Shown piece by piece: positions 22,401-32,281 of a stretch of 32,281 nt of DNA; the stretch's first letter is position 1, and every line of letters starts with the position of its first letter. This stretch comes from Haplomitrium mnioides (taxonomy: Eukaryota; Marchantiophyta; Haplomitriopsida; Calobryales), in assembly GCA_049999725.1 (NCBI GenBank), contig JBNGIS010006338.1, positions 1 to 32,281 on the forward strand. Direction: 5' to 3'. The position numbers and the translations under genes were made by a program. The notes below the pieces were generated by a model. It was not told where the DNA came from. It did not search any database and saw only the letters and a list, made by a program, of their open reading frames with translations.

Positions 22401-23283
22401 CATCAATTTGACATTAGTAACATTTTTTTGCAGAAAAAATGTAATGTTTTACATCCAAATTGCTTATTTCACGTACACATTGTATTAAAAAAATCATTTT
22501 TATGAGATTTTTTTTGAAATTTCTTTCACAATTTCTTCTTTAAAAAGAATGAGCATCAACAAACAGGATATATACTAAACGTACGAGAAAATTATTGATA
22601 AACATTTTCAAAATTAACAATGATATTTTTACTTTTCAAAATCGATCAAAACATTCAAATTTTATTAAAAACATATTCAATAAAAAAAGACACTTAAGCG
22701 CGCAAGGACTTTGAACCATAGTCTTAAAGCTTTTGCACGTAGGGTTCGCTAAAGTTCATGTGCAATTGGAATGTTGAAGCTCATGTGCGCATGGAATGGT
22801 GAAGCTCAAGCGTGCAAGAACTTTGAAAAAGAACCCTAAGGTGTATGAGCACAAGGATTGTTGAAGCCAATTTGTGAAAAGGCTTCTGAATCCTATGTGC
22901 GCATGGGCTATTGAAGCGCATATGTGTAGGGATAGCTAAAGCCCAAGCACATTTGGTGTGCTAAAGCCCATGCGCGCATGTACTACTAAATCCCATGCAA
23001 ACATGGACTGCTGAAGCTTTTATGTGTAGGGAATGCTAAAACTCATGATTGAAAAAAACTTGTATAGAAATCCAAATAAAAAGAAAGAGATATTCCATAC
23101 CAACATGGAATTTGTTGTTATTTTTTACGAAAACCAATACTTTTTGTTCAAAATTCATTTTGCGAAAAGAAAATGGATTGTCAATAAAATACTTAATAAA
23201 ATTGATTTGGAATGCAACAAGAATGAAGACCAGTCACAAAATAATTTGTAAGAAAATTACTTTATTATATTTGAAAAAATACA
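22401..23283 (-). mobile_element. 3' flank of methyltransferase element copy I, with palindrome array
   Basis: About 300 bp of AT-rich sequence without genes, then an array (22695-23045) of roughly 25-35-bp spaced variants of the palindrome CCATGCGCGCATGG, for example at 22970-22984, with many decayed forms such as CATGTGCGCATGG. Downstream of the gene's stop codon, at about 23258-23268, the minus strand has AATAAAG, a plausible polyadenylation signal also present in copy II. The open frames at 23033-23321 are not preserved in copy II and are rejected. Confidence 0.6.
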
Positions 23284-24795
23284 TCAGTGTGCAGCTACAA
23301 CTTCAGCCTTATCCTCTTTAAAAGGAATGGTCTCATCTAAATCAATAGCTTAAGAAGCTTTGGTATTTGCAGCCATTAGCAAATCATGCTGAGACTTTCC
23401 AGTCCAAGAAATTGCAACAAAATTGCCAAATGCACTAGTAGTACCAGGAGGAGCAGGCTCCTTGTCGTACGCATAGACAATATGTGGTTTTGCCACATCA
23501 TTTGGCAAAGAAGCCATCATCAAAACTCTCTAAGGAATATATATAGACTGATGTCTATCATATTCCATGACGATGCAATTTTGAATCAACTTTAGAGCAC
23601 AAACAAGGCCTATGTCGGACCCAAAGCAAAGATCCAAGATCCAATCTTGCTCTATTGACAAATGGTCTATAAAAAAGTTGTACAAAGTGTGAGGCTTTTG
23701 GTACATATTCACAAATGCATCATCTCTTGGATGTTTAAGCTTGGCCAAAATAGCTGGGCAACTGAAAACACTCCACATAATTTGTCGAAGATGGCTGCTT
23801 GCATCATTGGATTGCAAGTTGCAGAGCTTTATGCTTTGTTTGCCATCCTTGGTCTAATAGCCCACAATCCAATACTCATAGGCATGAGCTATTCTAGGAC
23901 CACCCGAATGATGAATATTTTTTTTTTCAGTAGTAGTAAAAAAAACAAATGAGACAATGGAAACAAAGTAAAGAGAAAATAAAATAGATAAACTAAAATA
24001 TGAAATAATCAAAATAGAAATTACTAGATGTCGAGGTCGATGGCACATAAAACCTCCAAAAGAGCATGCTCGACAATACCAAGTTGTTGAGAAGAATGGA
24101 TAATAACAAAAGACAAAAAATTCAAAGTTGTAACAGTCGTAAGAAAATAAACCATGTCAAAAATGTCATCCTTGGTGAAGGGTTCGGAATCATCATGCTT
24201 TCAATCCTTAAGGTTATAACCGTTAGGATTATCAACAACCGCCAAAGTGAAACATGTATGGGTTTCACTAATCCCTTTCAGTGTTGATCATTGGCCTCCC
24301 GATGGACTTGACAAAACGTCATGTTGAGTCCATCGACATAGGACATTAAGCCCTTGTCTTGCTCTTCATGCCCTCCTTTGGTTAGAGAGGCATCAACTTC
24401 ATTTTGATGCTTGGCCTTCCACTCTTTGGCTTTCTAGCAATGGAGTAAAAATGCAGGAGGGTAGGATACAAGAGTGGGGGCATGGTCTTGATCTTCAGGG
24501 GCTTTTTCAACCCCTGATCTCTTTCGCCTTTTTGCAGCGGCCGTCAAGAGTGCTTGCAAGTGGACTTGTGAGTCTATGCAAGCATGGACTCAATAGTTGA
24601 GGCGTGCAAGGACTTGAGACTCCATGCTCGCATGGACTCTCGAGTTAGGGCTTGAAAGTTCATGCGCACATGACTCTTGGCAAGCATTGACTTGATAACT
24701 TAAAAACAAATTCCATACAACTTTACAAAAAGAATTGAAAAATGGAAAAAAAAAACCTTACCAACAATTTCTCAAAGCTCAAGTAAAATGAGGAC
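23284..24795 (-). pseudogene. ParB/N4-N6 DNA methyltransferase pseudogene, copy I (5'-truncated)
   Basis: Minus strand, three inferred exons. A fragment of exon 1 (24795-24762) ends TTG at a GTAAGG donor. Exon 2 (about 24550-24030) has a basic KRRKRSG stretch and then VVDNPNGYNLKD at 24200-24236, matching the degenerate motif IV of amino-methyltransferases. Exon 3 (about 23920-23284) reads HAYEYWIVGY, MYQKPHTLYNFF and DWILDLCFGSDIGLVCALKL at 23599-23655. This is the KP element and SAM-binding motif I of the N6_N4_Mtase family, followed by an acidic residue in MEYDRHQS. The order IV, then KP, then I is that of beta-class enzymes. Substitutions in both motifs, in-frame stops and frameshifts mean it is dead. 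The 5' part is cut at 24795 by the next element. Stop codon TGA at 23284-23286. Confidence 0.68.
24540..24690. repeat. Palindrome repeats inside intron of copy I
   Basis: Repeated GAGTCCATGC...GCATGGACT units with intervals of about 25-35 bp lie between the exon-1 donor (24761) and exon 2. They are variants of the same CATGCGCGCATG palindrome found in the 3' flanks. Their position in an inferred intron is matched in copy II at 27190-27420. Confidence 0.7.
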
Positions 24796-24900
24796 AACAA
24801 CCACTACTTTGAACCAAGAACCGCTATTAAGTTCATGTTTCATTTGGCATTCAAAAAAAACAATTTTGAAATTTTAGCATAAAAAATCATGAATTTGACA
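24796..24900 (-). mobile_element. Terminus of methyltransferase-bearing element, copy II
   Basis: Starts AACAACCACTACTTTGAACC at 24796 and continues AAGAACCGCTATTAAGTTCA. It is the best-preserved end of its type and resembles the DUF7869 terminus at 3339 for about 40 bp before the two types diverge. It abuts the exon-1 remnant of copy I, which it appears to interrupt. Confidence 0.65.
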
Positions 24901-25842
24901 ATGTAATATTTTTTTGCAAAACAAAATGTAAGCTTTTACATTCAAATTGCTTACTTCAAGTGCACAATGTATTAAAAACAAATCTTCTTGTGAGAATTTT
25001 ATCAAAATTGCTTTCACAATTTCTTCTATAAAAAATATGAGCATCACCAAACTCAATATCTACTAAATGTACAAGAAATTTGTTGTTAAAATTTTTCAAA
25101 ACTACCAATGAAATCATTAATTTCCAAAATTGATAAAAGCATTCAAATTTTAACAAAAACATATTCAATCATAAAAGACATTTATGCACGCAAGAACTTT
25201 GAACTAGAGTCTTGAAGCTTTTGCATGTAGAGACTGATAAACCTCCTTTGTACTTGGAATGTTGAAGCTTTGGCGCGCATGGAATGTTGAAGCTCTTGCG
25301 TGCAAGAACTTTGAACTAGACCCCAAAATTGTAGGCGCAAGAGAATTTTTGAAGCAAAAGTGTGAAAAGACTGCTAAAGCCCATGCGCGCATGGACTACT
25401 AGATCCCATATGTGTAGGGATAATTGAAGCCTAGACACGTTTGGTTTGCAGAGTCCCATACACGCATGGATGACTAAAGCCCATGCGCGCTTGGATAACT
25501 AAAGCCCATGCGAGCATGGACATTTAAAGCCCACGCAAACATGGATTGTTGAGTACTTAGATGCATGGGTTGCTAAAGCCCTTCTAGGTAGGGACTGCAA
25601 AAACTCATGATTGAAGAAAACTTGTATAGAAATCAAAATAAAAAGAAAAGGAGCTTCCAAGCCAGCATAGACTTTGTTGCTAATTTGTACAAAAACCAGT
25701 ACATTTTTTTCAAATATAACTTTGCAAAAGAAATTAAATCGTCAATAAAATACTTCATAAATTGGATTTTGAATGCAACAAAAATGAAAACCAATCCAAT
25801 AATATTTTGTGAAAAAATACTTTATTATTTACAAAAAATACA
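24901..25842 (-). mobile_element. 3' flank of methyltransferase element copy II, with palindrome array
   Basis: It aligns with 22401-23283. The array at about 25185-25615 has more units than in copy I and includes clear palindromes such as CCATGCGCGCATGG near 25381-25394 and CCATGCGCGCTTGG near 25481. The minus strand has AATAAAG near 25820-25828 after the gene's stop codon. The short open frames here (24874-25392, 25607-25846) are not shared with copy I and are not called as genes. Confidence 0.6.
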
Positions 25843-28800
25843 TTAGTTTGATGCCGCACCTTCAGCCCTATCCTCTTCAAGAGGATTGGTCTCATCTAAA
25901 TCAATTTAAAGTGAAGCTTTGGCATCTATAGCCTCTAGAGAGTCTTGACAAGACTTTCCAGTCCCAGAAGTTGCAATAGAATTACTAGAAGCACCAATAG
26001 TACCAGGAGGAACATGCTCTTTCTAGTATGCATTAACAATCTGTGATTTTGTCACATTAGATGGCAAAGAAACCATCGTCAAAGATCTCTGAAGAACATA
26101 AATAGACTGACGTCTATTATATTCAATGGCGATGCAAATTTGCATCAACTTCAAAGCACAGACAAGGCCTGTGCTGGATCCAGAGCAAAGATCTAAGATC
26201 CAATCTTGTGTTTTGACAAATGGTCAATAAAAAAGTTATATAAAGCTTGAGGCTTATGGTAGATATTTACAAGAGCATCATCTCCTGAATGTTTGAGCTT
26301 TGCCAAAACAGTTGATCAGTTGAAAACACTTCGCATAATTTGTCAAAGACGTCGGCTTTCATCATCGGATTGCAAGTTAAAGAGCTTCATGCTCCACTTG
26401 CCCTCCTTTGTTCAGTAGCCCGCAGTCTAGTACTCATAGAAGTGAGTGATTTTGGGACCTCTTGAATGATGAATATTACTTTTTTCCATGTAGTAAAAAA
26501 AAAATAAATGAGACAATGGAAAGAAAGTAAAGGAAAAATAAAACAAATAAGCTAACATATGAAAAAAATCAAAACACAACTTACTAGATGTCGTGGTTGA
26601 TGGCACAACAAAGCTCTAGTAGAGCATCTTCAAAATGCCAAATTGTTGGAAAGATTGGATAATCACAAAAGACTGAAAATCCAAAGTTGTAATAGCTGCA
26701 AAAGAAGAAACCATGTCAAAAATATCATCCTTAGTAAAGGTTTCTGAATCATCGTACTGGATTCCTTAAGGCTACAACTATAAGGAATATCAACAATAGC
26801 TAAAAAGAAACATCTAGGTATTATTAAACCCTTCAAATGTCAAGCATTAGCCTCCATGTGGACTTGATAAAATATCACATTGAGTCCATCGACATAAGAC
26901 ATTAAGTCCACTTCTTTATCTTTGGACCCTCCTTCAGTTAGAGGGGCAACAACTTCATTTTGTTGTCTTGCCTACCACTTTCTTGCTTTCTAGCAATGGA
27001 GCAGAAATGCAAGGGGTAGGAGACAAGAGTTGGGGCTTGGTCTTCATCTGCACGGGTTTCTTCAACCCCTTGTTTCTATTGCCTTTTAGTAGTGGCTATC
27101 AATGTTTTGGCTAGCTACTGCTTGAACATTTTATCCCTCTATACAGAGCATGGAGAAACAAGTTAGACGAGAACAACAAACAAAGACTTTGAGTCAAATA
27201 CACAAAGGGACTTAGTGTCAAAGCAAGCTTGGACTCTCAAGTCCATACTTGCATGGACTTGGTGTCCAAACAAGCTAGGACTTGAGAGTCCATGCGCGCA
27301 TGGACACTAGAGTCCATGCTCGCAAGAACTCTAAAGCTCTACGTGTAAAGAACTCTACGGTCCATGCTTGCATAAACTTGAGAGTCCATTGCTTGGAGTC
27401 TAGAGTCCATGTGAGCATGTCTTTGCGAACCTTTCAAAACAAATTTAGAAACAAAATTGAAAAACAGAAAAAAAACAAAACATTTACCAACAATTTCTCA
27501 AAACTCAAATTAAAGGATGACATCTTTGACTCTTTGGTGTGGATGGGATACTCCATCCCTACTTCTTCCCACAACTTGCAGTACACATCAGAGCAAAAAG
27601 ACTTCACCATCATAGCTAAAACCTTATGCCTCTCCAATTCCTGAGACATTTCTTCAATCAAAAGCTCTCGATCTTCCACACATTTAAAAACAGAATTTTT
27701 TTTCGTCAGGAAGACCATGAAGGGACCTCCACGATGTCCACTTCATGTCTTTTATTCTTAAAGAACCTTTAGCTATTGGCTTTTGGCCCTTCACCGTGCT
27801 CTTCTCCCACATAAAAAAAAGGCTCTCTTGTATCTCTCATAGCTTTCCACTTCTAAACGGCAATTGGAACCAATTGTCTTAAGAAGTGATGGTCTTCTCA
27901 AGAGTGGACTTTGGCTTTATCTCCAAAGTCTTAAGCACTAAGTCTCTTTTTAATTATTGGGATGACATCATCCCACTCTCTACGTATCTTTGATGCCAAT
28001 ACTTGACCTTCTAAATAGATGTCATTTCCAACCTGTACCGTTGGTCGTAACTGTCATCAGTTGCGAAGATGCGGGCTTCTATTAGTGTCAACCCCATGTA
28101 GACATAGCAATTATAGAGCAACATCATGGGATTTTTTGCTCCATATTTCGTGATTAAAAGCTACCTTGCAGCAGCACTGTGATTACCTCTTGCAATCTCG
28201 TATTTGTACTTGTAAGGGTTCCTTAGGTCAAACTCTGACTTATCTTTTAATGCACATTTTGGGTCTACTACAACGATGAAAAAGATTTGCGTATACTTAT
28301 TTGTGAGGATTCTTTGCACTAGAAGCTCTACAAAGCCTTCATTTAACTTCCTAATCTAGAATGACCTCTAGTTATCCACACCAGGTTTTGGTAGGTTTAA
28401 ACTCTCCATCCGAATGGTAATTGTTTCCTCACGAACTTTGCACCGTTGAATGGTGGGCTCTTGAATCTTGTTCTTCTTCAGATACTGTCTGAGGATCTAC
28501 CTGCTCTCGTTCTTGGAATGTCCACACCCCTTTGTGAGATTGAAGGTTGGAGCATGCACTGGCTTTGGCTCTTCTTCCTTGTTTGAGCTATTAGCAATTG
28601 AAGATGAGGGGGCAATAGAGGACGAATTTGTTGGAGATGGGGAGGGTGCCAACTTTTTCTCAACAAGTGGTAGGGGCACAGGCTCTTTCTTTGGTAGTGC
28701 CTGCTTCCTCTTTTTTGGAGCCTCAACTAGCTCCACCTCGCTTCTCTTTTTTGCAGCCAACAATCCACATGTTGTTGCCAATGTCATTGAAGCCGCACTT

Positions 28801-28940
28801 GGATGTAGCACAAGTTGTTGGACATGCACTCTTGTTTTGACTTTCAAAATTTTGATCGAAATTGCAAACTTTGTAAAGCCCCTTTCTACCTACTTCGCGT
28901 ACTTGTAAGCATTGACAAAGTCCGACAAATATTGAGAGAA
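25843..28940 (-). pseudogene. ParB-like domain plus N4/N6 DNA methyltransferase pseudogene, copy II
   Basis: Best copy, minus strand. Exon 1 (28940-27488) follows a polypyrimidine tract ending TTTCCAG. It carries a PKKRKQ nuclear-localisation-like motif (28715-28698), a Ser/Pro-rich linker and a ParB-like region: FFIVVVDPK, YKYEIARGNHSAAAR (GNHS at 28176-28187) and LTLIEARIFATDDSYDQRYR, recalling the ParB G-x-H/R...A core and its L-x-EA...DN helix. It ends TTG at a GTAAAT donor. Exon 2 (27138-26585) includes IVDIPYSC, the catalytic D-x-P-Y motif IV (DIPY at 26780-26791), and ends at a GTAAGT donor. Exon 3 (about 26478-25843) has DLCSGSSTGLVCALKLMQ at 26143-26193, SAM-binding motif I, and AIEYNRRQS. 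Stops and at least two frameshifts (near 27690 and 26215) kill it. ParB-methyltransferase fusions are known from phages and bacterial mobile elements. The 5' exons are missing. Confidence is higher for the methyltransferase part than for the ParB part. Confidence 0.7.
27190..27420. repeat. Palindrome repeats inside intron of copy II
   Basis: Units of the form GAGAGTCCATGCGCGCATGG (27283-27302 is a perfect-palindrome example) and decayed forms alternate between the exon-1 donor at 27487 and exon 2 at 27138. They match the copy-I intron array at 24540-24690 in position. The plus-strand frame that begins here (27282-27644) is an artefact of the repeat reading into antisense exon 1. Confidence 0.75.
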
Positions 28941-29229
28941 CTGGAAATAGAAAAAAATTTCAATGACTTAACACAAAAAAGTTTTCAAAAGCTTACTAAG
29001 GGACTACAAGCGTTTCAACCTTTGGTCTAAGTACAAAGTTACACTGTAGTTCATGTTTGCATGGACTAGAGAGTCCATGCAAGCATGGATTCAATAGTTC
29101 AATTGAGTAGAGCAGCGCATCGACTTGGGAGTCAATGCGTGCATGGACTCCCGAGTCTCTACGCGCATGGATTCCTGAGCAACTTCAAAATTAAAACAAA
29201 TGAAAAAATAACTTTATGATCTCATCTTG
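28941..29229 (-). other. Partial upstream intron with palindrome repeats
   Basis: By the acceptor at 28941-28944 this is intron sequence upstream of exon 1 of copy II. It contains GTCCATGCAAGCATGG, GTCAATGCGTGCATGG and TCTACGCGCATGG variants at about 29050-29175. It ends abruptly at the next transposon terminus at 29230, so the 5' exons of the methyltransferase gene are absent. No other feature is visible. Confidence 0.5.
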
Positions 29230-29450
29230 AACAGCCTCTACTTTGAACCAAGAACATGCTACTCAAAACATGAAGCTTTTTTTTTCAACAAAAAAACATG
29301 GTTTTTTAGCTCAAAAAACAGAGAAAACAAGGTTATTTTTGAAAAACAAAAACTATGTGAGTTTTTGAGCTTCATTTTTTGACGTTTTAACAAGCATGAT
29401 AGAGCAAGAGTCAATTTCATTATGCAAAATCAAACAATGCTCTAAGTTTA
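29230..29450 (-). mobile_element. Terminus and subterminal region of DUF7869 element copy 4
   Basis: Starts AACAGCCTCTACTTTGAACC and aligns with 3339-3560, including AGCATGATAGAGCAAGAGTC at about 29392-29411. Orientation is the same as copy 1. Confidence 0.65.
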
Positions 29451-30635
29451 ATAAAGATATTAGAAATCTCAAAATCAATGAAAAGTATAAAAATTATGGT
29501 ATGTTTTCACAAGAAACTTACATTTATCATTGATTACATTTCAAAACCCAAAAATTGAAATATACATTAGAAGAAGTTATTTTGAAATAAGTTTTGTTGC
29601 TCAAACTCTATGCGCGCATAGACATAGTACATTTAAAACTTATTTTTTGAGAAAAATAATAGGAAACATGAGGAAAATGCCCAAGTGAGATAGAAATCAA
29701 GGGAATGAGTTTGGATTTGTACACATAAAAAACAGCAAGACAAAACATTGTTTGGATTTAGGAGCTCTATTTTCAAGTTCAAGCAAGAAAGAAGCTTTCT
29801 TTTGTAGTTGAAAATCTATGCAAGCAAAGGTTAAAGTAGGCATGAAAAAGAAGGTTTCAATTGAGAGATACATATACACAAAGAAGTCATAGTTCAAAAT
29901 CAAAAAGGCAGTGGCTAGGGAGATTTAATTAAGAGTCTATACAAGAAACATCTTCAAGTTTTTGACTAGAGTCTACCAAACAAAGGCTTCGAGCTCTAAA
30001 AGAGAGTCTTTTACTAGTGTAGAATCCAAGTTCTACACGGTAGTCTTTGTATGTAAAAGCTTGAGGGTTGTATATCAGAAGTAGAACATGTGGAAGGCTT
30101 GAACTTCCACCCCAAAGCCTATGCGCACATAGAAATCCGAGCTCACAATCTGAACACTCCACCCCAAAGTCTATGCACGCATAGGAATTCAAGCTCAACA
30201 TCTGAACACTCCACCCTAAAGTCTATGCGCGCATAGGAATTTGAGCTCAACATTTGAACACTCTGCAACAAAGACTGTTCTGAACCTAGGTTTTTCATTC
30301 CGCAGTAGAGTCTTCGCATGCAAATTTTGGATAGATGCTTTAGCAATACAAAAACATTAAATTCTTTTAGTAAGCAGTAAAGAAGGAAAGAACATACCTA
30401 CATTTTGGATAAGAAAATATTTTACAAACCAAATGAAAATATTAACTAAAGATTCGAGTTTCATTCACAGAGAACAACATTCAACTTTGAATAATTTACA
30501 CTAAAAAGTTCAAGGTAGCAAATAAACTCAAAAAATTCCTTCATAACATTCTGAGGTACTTTATAAAATAATAATCTTAAATTACAACATAATTGAAAGT
30601 ACACAATATACAAAAAGATTCTAAAATAACATTAG
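29451..30635 (-). mobile_element. Non-coding 3' flank of DUF7869 element copy 4, with 52-bp minisatellite
   Basis: It aligns with 3561-5075. The minisatellite at about 30105-30290 has four units (starts near 30117, 30168, 30220 and 30271), one of them carrying the palindrome CTATGCGCGCATAG. A single CTATGCGCGCATAG also occurs near 29610. No gene is supported; the minus-strand frames at 29697-30346 are produced by the repeat. Confidence 0.6.
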
Positions 30636-32281
30636 TCACTTGTATCAACTTCTTCAGATTTAGATTCAAAAGATTCAATAAAATTTACACGATCTGTCTT
30701 AGTGTTAACATTGATTGATACTCTTTCAAACATATTAGGATTAATTGCTTTTTATTTTTCATACTCAAATAGATTTGATTTAATGGTAGCTAGAGTGGTT
30801 TTCCTTAATTGGTTTTTTTGTGTGAGAAAAAAAGACAAAATTGTGATTTGCATTACATCAAGTATATCAATATGTAACTTGGATTTACGTTTCCCTTTTG
30901 TTGCTATTATTTTTTTGGGGAACAACTGTCTAGAAAATACATCTTCAGTTTCACAAACAAACCATTGAACACATACTCATTTCGAGTTTGGAGGTTCTTC
31001 GTGATCAAATGACAAAACTTTAAAGAATTTGGCAATCCAAAATGATCTACCTTTTGGATCCAGTGATCCAACAACACAAATGTACATTCTGGCTTCATCT
31101 CATGTAGGTTGCCAAATTTTTGCTCGTATTTGGTGTTGTGTGAAACAGTCCTTTCTCATGGCTTAGGTGCTCCAATATAGATTGCCTCATGTGTAGAAAG
31201 TATATGTTCTTCTAGAGCATCTTCTTCAATCTGTTGAGCATCAAACTGAGAACCTAAATAAACATTTTGAGAATCATTACAAGTACTTGCTGGTTGTGAA
31301 GGTGGAAATATGAATTATGCTTCAAGTGTTCGTCTTTTTCTTTCAAGGATGTAAGCTCCAATCTCTTGTTGGGTAAGAAAAAAGTCATTCCACCATTGAA
31401 TATCATAATCTATAAAAAAATTGTTGCAGTTCTCACTTATGTTGTCTATTATTGCAAAGACCACTTTCTCTACGTCTACTTCTCTTTCTTCCTTTTGAGA
31501 TCATTTGATTTCTGAATATGCCTTGAGAGGAATCAACAATGAACCTAAAATTTCTCTGCCCACTTCAAGTAGGCACTTGAGTTGACAAATACCATCCGGA
31601 GGTAGCCAAAATTCATATGTTGAAAATTGTTTGCTCCAAATCTTGCATTGGAATCATTCAACTGGAACTTGAATTGTTGATTAAAGGTAATATTATATGT
31701 CCTTCAAACTAGAGAGGGATGTTGTTGCAGAAAAATTTTAAAATCCCAAGTTTCTACCAAAAGAGTTACGTGAGGTTTAGGATTATACGATAATTGCAAC
31801 CCCTCGCTAAGACTCACAATCGTGAAAGCTTTGACATGTTTCAAACGTTTGGAGAATCTACTAAACATTTGATCGATTTGATCATGAGTATGGCCAACCA
31901 TAAGAAATCCCACCTTGATTTTTTAGAAAACATTCTTGGCAATAAGGAGACTAACATATCTAAATAAGATGGAATTCTTATTCTTTTGTGTCATGTTGTC
32001 CAACTTAAGATACAAAGTTGTAGGCAACGACTCTTTAAAGTCACATAATATTTTATTGAACACCATAAATGTCAAATAAGAATTGATTCTCAAGTTTTTG
32101 TAGGTTAAAAAACCCTTGAAGAAATTGCGTGATTGAATATTAATGCACCAACAACATGCACACCCACCAAACAATCTTTATCAATGTTTTTTGGTGGCAA
32201 AGGCCAGTGAGAAATAGTTGTTTCCTTTTGATCTATTCCATCAATGATAATTCCCAAGTATTTTTGACCATCGGTATAACA
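30636..32281 (-). pseudogene. DUF7869-type transposase-like pseudogene, copy 4 (runs off right edge)
   Basis: Minus strand, entering at the right edge and ending near 30636. In order: FNKILCDFKESLPTTLYLKL then DNMTQKNKNSILFRY at about 31960-32005; a TAA where copy 1 has a glutamine codon; GFLMVGHTHDQIDQMFSRFS at about 31853-31910, the cleanest version of the motif in the window; VETWDFKIFLQQHPSLV; then, after stops, the C-terminal tail with SFWIAKFFKVLSFD and VCVQWFVC near 31000-31090, matching the PFWVAKVLKV and VRVQWF of copy 1. Several stops show it is inactive. Confidence 0.72.

Noticed and set aside
3339-24900. Assigning the termini to CACTA (En/Spm) transposons because two of them contain CACTACTTTG
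   Set aside because: The CACTA letters are not kept in the other four termini (CTCTAC, GCTTCT, GCTACTAC, GTTATT), and no CACTA transposase is visible.
28468-28908. 146-codon plus-strand frame
   Set aside because: Antisense to exon 1 of the methyltransferase pseudogene, whose frame has the better-supported protein features and splice sites.
22309-29230. Reading the same-orientation termini as Helitron 3' ends
   Set aside because: No Rep/helicase coding, no clear terminal hairpin followed by CTRR, and inverted partners of the same terminus occur at 205 and 20451.

Overview
The window reads as a repeat-dominated stretch of a land-plant nuclear genome. The evidence is an AT-rich background, a Ty3-type LTR retrotransposon whose primer-binding site matches the 3' end of tRNA-Asp (a primer typical of plant Athila-like elements), decayed coding sequences with spliceosomal intron borders, and stop codons that look like methyl-cytosine deamination, several at CHG sites. 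I cannot name the species. I see no intact host gene, tRNA, rRNA, CRISPR array or bacterial feature. Nearly all short open frames are either pieces of decayed mobile elements or artefacts of repeats.

Layout: (1) 1-205 is the end of a DUF7869-type transposon lying mostly off the left edge. (2) 206-3338 is a satellite of about 27 units of about 116 bp, with a five-unit higher-order pattern. (3) 3339-6913 is a minus-strand DUF7869-type transposase-like pseudogene with its repeat-bearing 3' flank. (4) 6914-19153 is a 12.2-kb Ty3/Gypsy LTR retrotransposon on the minus strand with 2.9-kb LTRs and gag, protease, RT, RNase H and integrase, all broken by stops and frameshifts. (5) 19154-20451 is a second DUF7869 copy, inverted relative to the first and internally deleted. 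(6) 20452-22308 holds two decayed, unrecognised coding segments. (7) 22309-24795 and 24796-29229 are two tandem, truncated copies of a minus-strand gene that appears to encode a ParB-like domain followed by a bacterial-type N4/N6 DNA methyltransferase. (8) 29230-32281 is a third DUF7869 copy running off the right edge.

The most interesting part is the ParB-like/methyltransferase gene. Although its domain plan is bacterial or phage-like, it carries a basic nuclear-localisation-like motif and plant-style GT introns. It lies beside termini (core CTACTTTGAACCAAGAAC) that are shared, in inverted orientation, with the DUF7869 transposase copies. I infer, without proof, a DNA transposon family with two genes, a DUF7869 transposase and a ParB-methyltransferase. 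Its subterminal regions and introns are studded with CpG-rich palindromes of the type CCATGCGCGCATGG, which could be binding or methylation targets. No copy here is complete or functional, so intact copies must be sought elsewhere in the genome.
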